Positions 43,380 through 52,295 of a DNA stretch of 64,000 nt are shown piece after piece. The notes beneath the pieces were generated by a model, which was not told where the DNA came from, searched no databases, and saw only the letters and a list, made by a program, of their open reading frames with translations. The DNA comes from JBQTKD01 sp963703165. Lineage in GTDB: Bacteria > Actinomycetota > Actinomycetes > Sporichthyales > Sporichthyaceae. Each line of letters begins with the position of its first letter. Position 1 is the stretch's first letter. The DNA lies in contig OY969798.1 of NCBI GenBank assembly GCA_963703165.1, positions 2,852,001 through 2,916,000 on the forward strand. The letters are read 5' to 3'. The position numbers and the translations under genes were made by a program.

Positions 43380-43402
43380 TGCGCTGCTCCGTCCCACCGA
43401 CC

Positions 43403-44959
43403 TCAGTGCGACGGCAGGGTGCCGGAGAGCCGGTCGTGGAAGGCCGCGCTGTGGTCGTTGAGTCCTCGGATGTGCACCGTCTTGCCCTTGCGGTGGTACT
43501 TGGCCTCGACGGCGTCGAGGGCGGCGACGGTGGAGGCGTCCCACACGTGGGACTGCGTCAGATCGATGACGACACGGTCAGGATCGCCGGCGTAGTCGAA
43601 CTGGGCGTAGAGGTCGTTGCTGGAGGCGAAGAACAGTTCGCCGGTGACGGTGTACAGCGCGTGCACGGTGCCGTCGAGGTCTTCGACGAGCTCGCGGTCG
43701 ACGCGAGCCAGGTGTGCGACCCGGCGGGCGAAGAGTGTCATCGCCACGAGGACGCCGACGATCACGCCGATCGCGAGGTTGTGGGTGGCGACCACCACCA
43801 CGACGGTGGAGACCATGACCGTGGTCTCACTGCGTGGCATCCGGCGCAGGGTGGCCGGAGCGACGCTGTGCCAGTCGAAGGTCGCCACCGCGACCAGGAT
43901 CATCACCGCGACCAAGGCCGCCATCGGGATGCGCGACACGACGTCGCCGAGTCCGACGACGAGAACCAGGAGCAGTACGCCTGCGGCGAAGGTGGAGATC
44001 CGGGTGCGTGCCGCGGACACCTTCACGTTGATCATCGTCTGGCCGATCATCGCGCAGCCGCCCATGCCGCCGAACAGGCCGGTGATCACGTTCGCCGCGC
44101 CTTGGCCCAGGGACTCGCGGGTTTTGTCGGAGTGCGTGTCGGTGATGTCGTCGACGAGCTTGGCCGTCAGCAGCGACTCCAGCAGCCCGACGAGGGCGAT
44201 GCCGACGGCGTAGGGCAGCACCAGTTGCAGGGTCGCGAGCGTGTAGGGGACGTCGGGCAGGAAGAACGACGGCAGGCTGGTGGGTAGATCGCCCTCGTCC
44301 CCGACGTTGGGGATCGACCAGCCTGCCGCGACGACGACGCCGGTGAGCACGACGATCGCGACCAGGGGCGCGGGGATCGCCCGGTTGAGGCGCGGGAACA
44401 CGACGATGATCGCGAGCCCGGCCGCGGTCAGCGCCCAGACGCCCCATTCCTTTCCGATCAGATGTGGCAGCTGGGCGAGGAAGATCAGGATTGCGAGGGA
44501 GTTGACGAATCCGACCATGACCGAGCGGGGTACGAACCGCATCAACCGTGCGACGCCGCACAGCCCGAGAACGATCTGCAGGACGCCGCCGAGGATGACC
44601 GCCGCCACCAGGTGGTCGAGTCCGTGCTCGCGGGCCAACGGTCCGACCACCAGGGCGATGGCGCCCGTCGCGGCCGAGATCATCGCCGGCCGACCGCCGA
44701 GAAATGCGATCGACACCGCCATCGTGAACGAGGCGAACAGGCCGACCTGGGGATCGACCCCGGCCAGGATGGAGAAGGAGATCGCTTCGGGGATCAGGGC
44801 CAGGGCGACCACCAGGCCGGCCAGCAGCTCGGTGCGCAGCATCCTGGGGGAGCGCAGGGCGGCGCGAACGGTCGCCGGCCTTTCGACGAAGGTGCCCCGC
44901 TGCACCGGGCCGGACGGATCGGCGCCGACGGGCTCCTGGCCAGGGTCGAGCAGGCTCAC
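43403..44959 (-). CDS. SulP family anion permease with STAS domain
   Basis: A 518-residue transporter. The N-terminal half has about ten to fourteen membrane segments including VALALIPEAISFSILAGVDP (the SulP signature region), FGGMGGCAMIGQTMINV and the repeated 7+7 fold; the C-terminal STAS domain runs from about 425 (LFFASSNDLYAQFDY) with WDASTVAALDAVE. SulP proteins carry sulfate, bicarbonate or other anions. GTG 44959 follows GGAGG by 6 nt. It is divergent from a MerR regulator with an operator-like palindrome between. Its stop is 24 nt from attR. Confidence 0.94.
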   Translation of the reverse strand: MSLLDPGQEPVGADPSGPVQRGTFVERPATVRAALRSPRMLRTELLAGLVVALALIPEAISFSILAGVDPQVGLFASFTMAVSIAFLGGRPAMISAATGAIALVVGPLAREHGLDHLVAAVILGGVLQIVLGLCGVARLMRFVPRSVMVGFVNSLAILIFLAQLPHLIGKEWGVWALTAAGLAIIVVFPRLNRAIPAPLVAIVVLTGVVVAAGWSIPNVGDEGDLPTSLPSFFLPDVPYTLATLQLVLPYAVGIALVGLLESLLTAKLVDDITDTHSDKTRESLGQGAANVITGLFGGMGGCAMIGQTMINVKVSAARTRISTFAAGVLLLVLVVGLGDVVSRIPMAALVAVMILVAVATFDWHSVAPATLRRMPRSETTVMVSTVVVVVATHNLAIGVIVGVLVAMTLFARRVAHLARVDRELVEDLDGTVHALYTVTGELFFASSNDLYAQFDYAGDPDRVVIDLTQSHVWDASTVAALDAVEAKYHRKGKTVHIRGLNDHSAAFHDRLSGTLPSH

Positions 44960-45109
44960 GCAGAGCCTCCGTTCGAGGGGTCGCGAGCAACGTCACATGC
45001 CCGGGATGTGGGCGCGGTGCCGCGAACTGAGTGCGGTCGGATGGTGGTGGGATCGTGCGACGATGCACGCGCCGGTCAACCCCCACCGGCGAAGTCTGCG
45101 CCCATCCTA

Positions 45110-45128
45110 CCCTGACGTAACGTGAGGG
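45110..45128. promoter_or_regulatory. MerR-type operator palindrome
   Basis: CCCTGACGTAACGTGAGGG is a 19-bp inverted repeat with one mismatched pair and an A at its centre, upstream of merR and between it and sulP. MerR-family dimers bind palindromes of this form within the spacer of their promoter. Confidence 0.6.
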
Positions 45129-45157
45129 TTGTGTGCGCGTCTCGTGAGGACACGGAC

Positions 45158-45547
45158 ATGCCCGATCCGGTGCCACCGGTGACGATGCACATCGGCGAGA
45201 TCGCGGACCGCACCGGCATGTCGCTGCGAACGCTTCGCCACTACGACGAGATCGGGCTGCTCGCACCGTCAGGCCGCACCGACGGTGGTTTTCGGCTCTA
45301 CACCGAGGACGACCTGCAACGGCTCCTCGTCATCCGGCGTATGAAGCCACTCGGGTTCAGCCTCGCCGAGATGCACCAGGCTCTGGAGATCATCGACGCC
45401 ACCGCTGCTTCATCGACCAGCAAGGACGCCGCCGAGCGACTGGCGGAACTGCTCGACCAAGCCCGCGACCGCCGCGCAGCCCTGGCGCGCCAGGTCGAGA
45501 TGGCGGACGAGTTCATCGAACTGCTGAGCGCCTACGTGGTGATCTGA
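45158..45547 (+). CDS. MerR family transcriptional regulator
   Basis: A 129-residue MerR protein. The N-terminal winged HTH is IGEIADRTGMSLRTLRHYDE then IGLLAPSGRTDGGFRLYTED; a helix for dimerisation follows (DAAERLAELLDQARDRRAAL). There are no cysteines or large effector domain, so the signal is unknown. ATG 45158 has GAGGA 7 nt upstream. Divergent from sulP and likely its regulator. Confidence 0.92.
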   Translation: MPDPVPPVTMHIGEIADRTGMSLRTLRHYDEIGLLAPSGRTDGGFRLYTEDDLQRLLVIRRMKPLGFSLAEMHQALEIIDATAASSTSKDAAERLAELLDQARDRRAALARQVEMADEFIELLSAYVVI

Positions 45548-45745
45548 TCCGGTCCTGCCGGCGCTCGACGCATTGTGCCGACGTCGCCGCGCACATGCCC
45601 GATCGGTCCGTGCGGAACCACTCGGGCGCCGGCGCTTCGAGTGGCCACTGACTGGATCGTCGCCTGGGGCACTGCGCTCGGGGGATTCCTCGAGGATCCC
45701 GGTGATGACACGACTCGCCGGCACGCGCGGGTCGGGGAGGAAGAC

Positions 45746-45967
45746 CTAGGAGGGGACCGCCTCGGCCTGTTCGCCGATGCCCGGTGCGCCGACGCGCAGG
45801 GCATTCAAGTCTCGGCGAGCCAGATTGGCGAGCACAGGCAGCGACACTGCGCCGTTGCAGCTCAGCCGCATGACTACGGCGGTGACTGTCGAGACCGGGA
45901 AGACGCCGTCGAACTCACGCATGAGTTCTTCAGCAACGTCGGCGACCGACCGGGCGTGGTTGCTCAT
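45746..45967 (-). CDS. Small three-helix-type protein
   Basis: A 73-residue protein: MSNHARSVADVAEELMREFD, then VFPVSTVTAVVMRLS and a C-terminal helix. The N-terminal part resembles the three-helix-bundle dimerisation domain seen in small actinobacterial proteins. The ATG overlaps the stop of a 42-codon frame upstream (ATGA), so three genes from 46478 are coupled. Confidence 0.6.
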   Translation of the reverse strand: MSNHARSVADVAEELMREFDGVFPVSTVTAVVMRLSCNGAVSLPVLANLARRDLNALRVGAPGIGEQAEAVPS

Positions 45968-46092
45968 GCATGCTCCAGAAACGTGGATTGTTGCCGCTGA
46001 CGCAGGTGACGCAGATCGGACGACGGGTGGCTCACCCAATCGATCGGCCGCATCCCGTGGCCGTCGGGGGCGGCGCAGAGCCAGGGACTCAT
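45964..46092 (-). CDS. 42-residue microprotein between STAS and three-helix genes
   Basis: ATG overlaps the STAS stop (ATGA at 46089-46092) and its TGA overlaps the ATG of the next gene (45964-45967). It reads MSPWLCAAPDGHGMRP and ends QQSTFLEHA. The double overlap argues for translation. No domain can be recognised. Confidence 0.5.
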   Translation of the reverse strand: MSPWLCAAPDGHGMRPIDWVSHPSSDLRHLRQRQQSTFLEHA

Positions 46093-46478
46093 GGAGTCGC
46101 CCCCGCCCCGCCCTGCGCCGAGCCCCCGCGGGACCCGGTGGGGGTCGCCATGATCTTGAACACCCGCGAGAGGCCGCTGCGGTCGAGTTGATCCGCGGTG
46201 CGCCGGGTCGGATTGCACACGGCGACATGACCACCGCGACGACGGCAGGCCCGATGGGCAGTCAACATCGAGGCAATGACGCCGGAGGGGAGTGCGTCGA
46301 CACCCGCGGTGTCGACCACGATGTGGCGTGCGCCCGCCGCCACAGCGTCATGCAACTCGAAGCGCAGATCGGGCATGCCGTCGGATTCGACGTCGGCGGG
46401 GAGCACGACAAGGACCGGTTGGTCGACGTAGATGATCGACGCCACGCCGCATTCCTCCAACCGTCCGTCGGGTGTCAT
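46089..46478 (-). CDS. STAS-domain anti-sigma-factor-antagonist-like protein
   Basis: A 129-residue STAS domain: VLVVLPADVESDGMPDLRFELHDAV (first half), then the strand-turn HIVVDTAGVDALPSGVIASM where the serine of the usual phosphoacceptor region (D.S/T..S) is visible as ALPSG, and ACRRRGGHVAVCNPTRRTADQ. Such proteins bind HATPase anti-sigma factors and are reset by PP2C phosphatases; both partner types occur in this window. ATG 46478 is the natural start. First gene of a three-gene overlapping unit. Confidence 0.82.
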   Translation of the reverse strand: MTPDGRLEECGVASIIYVDQPVLVVLPADVESDGMPDLRFELHDAVAAGARHIVVDTAGVDALPSGVIASMLTAHRACRRRGGHVAVCNPTRRTADQLDRSGLSRVFKIMATPTGSRGGSAQGGAGATP

Positions 46479-47011
46479 CTGGTGGTGACCAGTCTGGCTC
46501 GGCAATGTTGCGGAGGGCCGGTCAGACAGTTTGTGGTTTCGTGACGATCTTGATCTGGCACCACCGCAGTCCGGGCGACGGGCGACAACCCCGGGCAGGG
46601 CATCAGTCGCGCGTGGTCCCGGCGCGGCCATCTGCCCGCCCGGCGAGTGCGCCGACGTTGCGAACCCTCGACTGCCTTACGCGCTGGTCACTGGCGCATC
46701 CGAGGGGACGGGCGATGACGCCACGACGGCATCCGCTGTGCACCGTCCGTCGCTCGGCCAACCTGACGGAGGGTCACTGGGGATCAGGGCGCTCAGGGTC
46801 GCTCAAATCCGCGATCCGGGTAGTAGACCGAGCATCGGTTCGGTCGCGATGGCGGTGTGGTTGCCGGCACGGTCGGCGCGCCCGCCGTCGATTGCGAGTG
46901 CGGCGGACTTCATTGCGGTTGTGTGCGCATCCATGTGTCGAATCGTGCGTCTCCGCGGACCGGACAGCCGCCGGGGGAATCGGCGACGGTGGCCTCTGCC
47001 ACGATGAGTAC
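46479..47011. other. 533-nt region without convincing gene
   Basis: Lies between the divergent STAS and response-regulator genes. Open frames here lack gene-like codon use or recognisable domains. It presumably holds both promoters; none could be assigned with confidence. Confidence 0.5.
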
Positions 47012-47725
47012 ATGGCCATCGGTCGAGTTTTGATCGTCGAGGACGACGACAGGATCCGCGCCGCGATGCGCCTGGCGCTGGAGGACGAGGGCTACGAGGT
47101 CTCGGAAGCCGCCGACGCGGATATGGCGCTGGGACGCCTCGCCGCCTGGAAACCTGATCTGATGATCGTCGACCTCATGCTCGGCGCGGTGGACGGATTT
47201 ACCTGCATCCGCGAGGTCCGTAAGTCGAGTGACGTACCGATCGTGGTGGTCAGCGCTCGATCGGACACCCACGACATTGTGGCCGGGCTGGAGGCGGGCG
47301 CCGACGACTACGTCACGAAGCCGTTCCAGATCAAGGAGATCTCCGCGAGGTTGCGGGCGGTACGTCGGCGTTCCGAGGTCGCGGGGAGGACGTCCCCCAC
47401 GACGCCGGATGTCGTGCTCGACGAGAGCCGCCGGTTGGTGCTCTCGGCATCGGCGGGAACGGTGCGGCTCGGCGACGACGAGGTGCCACTCACACTGACC
47501 GAATTCCAGATCCTTGCGGAACTCGTCGCCAACCCGGGTGTAGTCCTCAGCCGTGTAGCACTTCTGGACCGAGTGTGGGAGCACGGCTTCCACGGGGACG
47601 CCCGCCTGGTGGACGCGCACGTGCGCAGGTTGCGCACCAAGATCGAGCGCGACCCGGCGGACCCCGAGATCGTGGTGACCGTGCGTGGAATGGGGTACCG
47701 GGTCGATCGTCCCCGTCGCCGATGA
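47012..47725 (+). CDS. OmpR-family response regulator
   Basis: A 237-residue regulator: receiver domain with acidic pocket EDDD, phosphoacceptor D54 in LMIVDLML, conserved Ser in VVVSARSD and Lys in YVTKPF; C-terminal winged helix (LTLTEFQILAELVANPG, then SRVALLDRVWEHGFHGDARL and VRGMGYRVDRP). It pairs with the next gene (ATGA overlap at 47722). The kinase-regulator-GerMN lipoprotein set is reminiscent of MtrA-MtrB-LpqB. Confidence 0.95.
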   Translation: MAIGRVLIVEDDDRIRAAMRLALEDEGYEVSEAADADMALGRLAAWKPDLMIVDLMLGAVDGFTCIREVRKSSDVPIVVVSARSDTHDIVAGLEAGADDYVTKPFQIKEISARLRAVRRRSEVAGRTSPTTPDVVLDESRRLVLSASAGTVRLGDDEVPLTLTEFQILAELVANPGVVLSRVALLDRVWEHGFHGDARLVDAHVRRLRTKIERDPADPEIVVTVRGMGYRVDRPRRR

Positions 47726-49080
47726 TCGCGTCCGGGCTGCGCGGCAGGGCCGCGCTCACGTTCGGGGCCGGTGCGTTGCTGGTTGCCGGCGGCCTCGCGG
47801 CGTCGACCTTCCTCTTCTCAAGGGCCTACCTCTACGACCAACGCGAGCGGACGGTGGTGCGGCAGGCGGCGCTCGATGCGGTGTTCGTGGCGGACCAGAT
47901 GGACAGCGCGGACGCCGATATCCCGGCCGTGCTCGCCGCGGCCGGTCCGCCGGGATCCGGTGCCTTGCTGGTGGAACTGGGTGGTCAGTGGTACTCCTCC
48001 ACTCTGGGCATCGGCCCCGAAGTCGTCCCTGTCGCGCTCATCGGCCGAGTCCGGGAAGGCCATCCGGCGCGCATCACGGTCGAGCGGGACGGGTACTCGA
48101 CGGTGGTCGTGGGGCTTCCGCTCCGCAGCCCGGACGCCGACTTCTATCGCGTCGTTCCGCTGCGAGAACTACGCGAAACCCTTCAGGTACTGCAGGTGGT
48201 CCTGGGTGCCGGCGCGGCCACGGCAGCCCTCGGCGGCATCGCGCTGGGCCTGTGGGCCAGCCGTAGACTCGTGCAGCCGCTGAACTTGATCGCCGCCACC
48301 GCCGCCCGCATCGCCGGGGGCGAACTGGACAGTCGACTGCCGGCGACCGAAGACCCCGACCTGGCCACGATCGTCGGGTCGTTCAACGCCATGGTCGACA
48401 CTCTGCGGCAACGGATCGAGCGAGACAGCAGGTTCGCGGGCGACGTCAGCCACGAACTGCGGTCACCGTTGACCACGCTGGTCGCCGCCGTCGACGTCAT
48501 GGAACGCAGGCGCGACGAACTGCCGGTTCGATCGCAGGCCGCGCTCGAGTTGGTCGTCGCCGAACTGGGCCGTTTCCAGCACCTGCTGGAGAGCCTGCTC
48601 GCGCTGGCCCGGGCCGAGGCGGGCCTGGACCGCGACGTCGTCACGGACGTGGCGGTTCTGGACGTGCTGATTGCCGCGTTGACCCGCGCCGGCCTTGCGG
48701 CGGATCTCGCCGACGACTGCGCCAGCGACGCCTTCGTACGGGGGGACCCGGCTCTCCTCGAGCGGGCGTTCTTCAATCTGGTCGAGAATGCGCAGCGCCA
48801 TGGGGGCGGTCTGATCGGCGTGCGCGCGGAGCGGGCGGACGGATTCGTCACGGTGAGCTTCGATGACGACGGCCCGGGAGTGGCCCCTCACGAACGTGAG
48901 CGAATCTTCGAACGGTTCGCCACGAGTGGCGCCACCCGAGGGTCCTCATCCGGGACCGGATTGGGGTTGGCGCTGGTGACGGAAGCGGTCCACGCTCACG
49001 GCGGGGCCGTCTGGTTCGCGGAACGCGATACCGGAGGCGCACGTTTCGTTCTTCGCCTGCCCTTGAGTCCGGCGCGCTGA
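47722..49080 (+). CDS. Sensor histidine kinase with HAMP domain
   Basis: A 452-residue membrane kinase: first membrane segment about 12-33, extracytoplasmic domain to about 155, second segment about 157-179, HAMP to about 235, H-box DVSHELRSPLTTL with H244, N-box NLVENAQRHGG, G1 DDDGPGV and G2 GTGLGLAL. It phosphorylates the upstream regulator. The following gene begins one base after its stop. Confidence 0.95.
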   Translation: MIASGLRGRAALTFGAGALLVAGGLAASTFLFSRAYLYDQRERTVVRQAALDAVFVADQMDSADADIPAVLAAAGPPGSGALLVELGGQWYSSTLGIGPEVVPVALIGRVREGHPARITVERDGYSTVVVGLPLRSPDADFYRVVPLRELRETLQVLQVVLGAGAATAALGGIALGLWASRRLVQPLNLIAATAARIAGGELDSRLPATEDPDLATIVGSFNAMVDTLRQRIERDSRFAGDVSHELRSPLTTLVAAVDVMERRRDELPVRSQAALELVVAELGRFQHLLESLLALARAEAGLDRDVVTDVAVLDVLIAALTRAGLAADLADDCASDAFVRGDPALLERAFFNLVENAQRHGGGLIGVRAERADGFVTVSFDDDGPGVAPHERERIFERFATSGATRGSSSGTGLGLALVTEAVHAHGGAVWFAERDTGGARFVLRLPLSPAR

Positions 49081-49081
49081 C

Positions 49082-49663
49082 GTGGGACTCCTCGAACGCG
49101 CCACCGGGGCGACGCTGATGGCCGTCCTGCTGTCGGGATGCGGGCTGACCACGACGCACCCGCTCGAAGACATCGATCCGCTGAGCCTGCCGGGCACGCT
49201 CGTGCGCACGCCTGCGCCGACGCCGAGCAACTCCGCGGCCCCGGTCGCGGCCGACGGCAGCGTCTACTTCGTCCGCGACGAACGTCTCGTGGAGCGAGAG
49301 CGAACACTCAGGCTCTCCTCCGGTCCGGTCGCGGTCCAGGAGTTGCTCGACTCGCTGGCCGCCGGACCGGACGAGGCGGACCGTGACAACGGGATGGCCA
49401 GTGCCCTACCGCCGGCGGTCGTGCTGCGGCTGACCTCCCTCGTCGGGGACATCGCCACCGTGGATCTGACTCTGGATCAGCTCCCGCTGACACAGACCTC
49501 TGCGATCGCGCAGATCGTCCTGACGGTGACTTCGCTGGCCGAGGTGAACGGACTCAAGCTGACCATCAACGGTGCGCCTATCAGTGCCCCGCTCGCCAGC
49601 GGGGCGCAGACCGATCGGCCATTGACTCGCGCCGACTACGTCCAGATGCTCAGCGACGATTGA
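49082..49663 (+). CDS. GerMN-domain lipoprotein
   Basis: A 193-residue lipoprotein with lipobox LLSGC (VLLSGCGL) and a GerMN domain: VYFVRDERLVERER, then LDSLAAGPDEAD and SALPPAVVLRLTSL with the strand IATVDLTLDQLP. Such domains are found in LpqB, the partner of MtrB, where they modulate the kinase. Starting GTG 49082 is one base after the kinase stop, so the three genes form one operon and this protein is probably an accessory sensor. Confidence 0.88.
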   Translation: MGLLERATGATLMAVLLSGCGLTTTHPLEDIDPLSLPGTLVRTPAPTPSNSAAPVAADGSVYFVRDERLVERERTLRLSSGPVAVQELLDSLAAGPDEADRDNGMASALPPAVVLRLTSLVGDIATVDLTLDQLPLTQTSAIAQIVLTVTSLAEVNGLKLTINGAPISAPLASGAQTDRPLTRADYVQMLSDD

Positions 49664-49886
49664 GCGTGCACGCGCCTGCACCGACCACCGTCCAGCGATG
49701 CTCGGCGGATCGGCGCGAGGTCAACTCGGCCCCACGGGCTCTTTACCCAAGGTGCCGGATGTCCGGATCGAGCGGTTCGCCGGCCAAACCCCGCCGGCAG
49801 GCTCCTGAACGCGGCTCACTTCCGCGAAACCACCCCGCGTCGCGGCGGACGATCTAGGAACTGCCAACCCCTGGGGAGGGAATCGC

Positions 49887-50825
49887 ATGAGCAAGTTCGA
49901 CCCGGCCATCTGCCGGAAGCAGCCAGGCGCCATCGGACACCGCCCGGGCCGCAAGGCTCGTTCTGTCGCTGCGCGCGCGGCTGTGGTGTCGCTGAGCGCC
50001 GGCGCCGCGCTGGCCTACGGTCCGGCGGCAGCGCAAGCCGCCCATTCGGAGAACGATGGGATCGTGAAGCCGGAGATCATCGGCCACCGCGGCGGCGTGG
50101 ACTGGGGTACCGAGAACTCGGTCAAGACCTACCGTCATGCATTCGCGTCCGGCGCCGACGCTGTCGAGATCGACGTGCAGTGGACCAAGGACCTGGGCAC
50201 CGTGGTCATGCACGACGACACGATGAACCGGACCACCAACTGCTCCGGCACCGTCACCAAGATCACCTACAAGAAGTTCCGCTCGTGCGAGCTCAACGAC
50301 GGGACCCAAGCTCCGAACGTCTACGAGGCGCTCATGGCCGTCCGCGACGCCGGCAAGAACGTATACGTCCACGTCCGCGGGCTGGACTCCAAGAAGAAGG
50401 TGGACAAGCTCGAGCGGGCCTTGGAGAAGTACGGGCTGAACAACACCAAGCGCACCGTGGTCATCTCCACCAGCAAGAGCTACCTGAACATCTGGAAGAA
50501 GTACGGGGGCGAGACCCGCCGCGGCCTGCTGTTCAGGAACGAGGAGGGGTGGAAGGCGAACTACTCCACCCTGCTGCCGTACGACACCCCCGTCACCCGG
50601 GCGCGGGTCGACAAGGCGCAGAAGGACGGCCGTCGTGTGGTGGTCGTGGAGAACCATCCCGTCCAACTGAAGAACGTCCTGAACGTCGATCTGGACGGCT
50701 TCATGGCCAACGGCCTCCAGGCCGCCCTGATCAAACTCGGACAGGCTCTGTTCGAGGTGACCGAGAAGCTGGAGCGGATGACGGAGCGTGCAGCGCCGGA
50801 AGCCGCCGGCGGCGGGATCAGCTGA
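49887..50825 (+). CDS. Secreted glycerophosphodiester phosphodiesterase
   Basis: A 312-residue exported enzyme: long signal region about 1-52 (basic, then VSLSAGAALAYG, cleavage near AQAA), followed by the GDPD barrel with IGHRGG, TENSVKTYRHA, the metal-binding VEIDVQ and MHDDTMNRTT. It hydrolyses glycerophosphodiesters to an alcohol and glycerol-3-phosphate outside the membrane, for phosphate supply or lipid turnover. Confidence 0.92.
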   Translation: MSKFDPAICRKQPGAIGHRPGRKARSVAARAAVVSLSAGAALAYGPAAAQAAHSENDGIVKPEIIGHRGGVDWGTENSVKTYRHAFASGADAVEIDVQWTKDLGTVVMHDDTMNRTTNCSGTVTKITYKKFRSCELNDGTQAPNVYEALMAVRDAGKNVYVHVRGLDSKKKVDKLERALEKYGLNNTKRTVVISTSKSYLNIWKKYGGETRRGLLFRNEEGWKANYSTLLPYDTPVTRARVDKAQKDGRRVVVVENHPVQLKNVLNVDLDGFMANGLQAALIKLGQALFEVTEKLERMTERAAPEAAGGGIS

Positions 50826-50908
50826 CGTCACGTCAGTTATGAACGTGTCGATCCGGGCGACGGCCCAGGGCACACGTAAATCCCAGACACGGTCCCTACT
50901 GTTCTCGT

Positions 50909-51799
50909 GTGGGCTGGCGAGGGAAAGTCAATCGGGCACTGGCGGCGACTGCCGGTGTGGAACTGCAACCGTCCTACAGCCGTGGCTCCCGCCGCCTGCG
51001 GGAGCCACGGCGGCGGCACGCGGCCGAGGAGTGGATCCCGCAGCGTGGGGCGCGGCTCGTCCCCAGCCCCGTCTTCGTGATCTGCTCGGTCCGTTCCGGG
51101 TCGACGCTGCTGCGTCTGATGCTCAACGCGCACTCGCAGATCCACGCCCCGCACGAACTTCACCTGACGGCGGTGGGTGCCAGGACCCGCTCGAAGTTCA
51201 CGCGTTCGGCCATGGAGGAACTGGGGCTCACCGGGGCGGAACTGGAACACCTGCTCTGGGACAGGATTCTCCACCGCGAGCTGGATCTCGCCGGCAAGTC
51301 CGTGCTGGTGGAGAAGACGCCCAACAATGCGCTCGGATGGCGCCGCCTGGCGCGGTGCTGGCCCGAGGCCCGCTACATCTTTCTCCTGCGCCACCCGGTG
51401 ACGACTGTCCACTCCTGGCACGACATTCAGTCCCGCCGCCACAGTTGGGAGGACAACCTGGCCAAGTGCGCCACGATGATGAACGCCGTCGAGGAGGCCC
51501 GCACGCACCTGTCGGGCATGACGGTTCGCTACGAGGACCTCACCCTCGATCCGGCCGAGCAGACCCGGCGCGTGTGCGAGTACCTGAACCTCGCGTGGGA
51601 GCCGTCGATGCTCGACTACGGCCGTGGCGCACCTCGTGAGTTCAAGGTGGGCCTCGGCGACTGGCGGGCGAAGATCCGCAGCGGTCGCGTCCAGGCCGCG
51701 CGGCCGCTCCCGCCGGGTGAGACCCCTGCGACGCTCCGCGCCCTGTGCAAAGCATGGGGCTATACCGAGCCGCCGGCGGCCCTTCCTGGGACAGGTTGA
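50909..51799 (+). CDS. Sulfotransferase family protein
   Basis: A 296-residue protein with the 5'-phosphosulfate-binding loop ICSVRSGSTLLRLML near residue 60 and the 3'-phosphate-binding region RYIFLLRHPVTTVHSW near 150. The remainder (VRYEDLTLDPAEQTRRVCEY) is typical of the Sulfotransfer_3-type family. It transfers sulfate from PAPS to an unknown acceptor such as a glycolipid. GTG 50909 is tentative; a GTG two bases earlier is out of frame. Confidence 0.85.
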   Translation: MGWRGKVNRALAATAGVELQPSYSRGSRRLREPRRRHAAEEWIPQRGARLVPSPVFVICSVRSGSTLLRLMLNAHSQIHAPHELHLTAVGARTRSKFTRSAMEELGLTGAELEHLLWDRILHRELDLAGKSVLVEKTPNNALGWRRLARCWPEARYIFLLRHPVTTVHSWHDIQSRRHSWEDNLAKCATMMNAVEEARTHLSGMTVRYEDLTLDPAEQTRRVCEYLNLAWEPSMLDYGRGAPREFKVGLGDWRAKIRSGRVQAARPLPPGETPATLRALCKAWGYTEPPAALPGTG

Positions 51800-51806
51800 C
51801 GCGACG

Positions 51807-52259
51807 TCAGTGCGCGGCGTGCTTCCCGTGCTTCGACGAGGCGTGCTTCTTCGCGACCTCGGGCTTGGCCGTGGCCTTGTCCGCGTCCGACGTCGCTCCC
51901 TTGTCCATGGAGGTCATGTCGTTCGACGGCTTGGTCGGCGGATCGATTGTGGCAGCGCCGGAGCCGGAGTTGGCGCCTCCTTGCATGGCGTCGTCGCCCA
52001 TGCACCCGCCACCCGAGTCGCCCATCATCATGTGCGCGCTGTGGTCCATCCCGCCCATGTCCATGCCCCCACCGGACGACGACCCCTGATCCGCGCCGCC
52101 CATGTCCATCTCGCCCATCGCCATGGAATGCGCGCCGGGCCCACAGTCCTCCGCGTTTGGAGCGCCCTGCGCCACCACGGTGCTCAGCGCGAAGACGCCG
52201 GCGGCGACCACGGCGACCACGGGAAGCAGCGCTACGTTGCGGATGCTCGGTTCGTTCAT
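51807..52259 (-). CDS. Exported Met/His-rich protein, possible copper binder
   Basis: A 150-residue protein with a signal peptide (LLPVVAVVAAGVFALSTVVA) and a mature part with MAMGEMDMGGADQG, MDMGGMDHSAHMMMGD and more Met/His clusters, then a Lys/Ala/His-rich tail. Closely spaced Met-His patterns are characteristic of periplasmic Cu(I) binding proteins. This is inference from composition. ATG 52259 has an AAGGGA-type site upstream. Convergent with the sulfotransferase gene and co-directional with tetR. Confidence 0.7.
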   Translation of the reverse strand: MNEPSIRNVALLPVVAVVAAGVFALSTVVAQGAPNAEDCGPGAHSMAMGEMDMGGADQGSSSGGGMDMGGMDHSAHMMMGDSGGGCMGDDAMQGGANSGSGAATIDPPTKPSNDMTSMDKGATSDADKATAKPEVAKKHASSKHGKHAAH

Positions 52260-52295
52260 GGCGGTTCCCTTCTGGCGGTGTGCATATCTGGGCGC

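Noticed and set aside
46531..47007. A gene in the STAS-response regulator gap
   Set aside because: Arg/Pro-rich frames with no ribosome site or domain.
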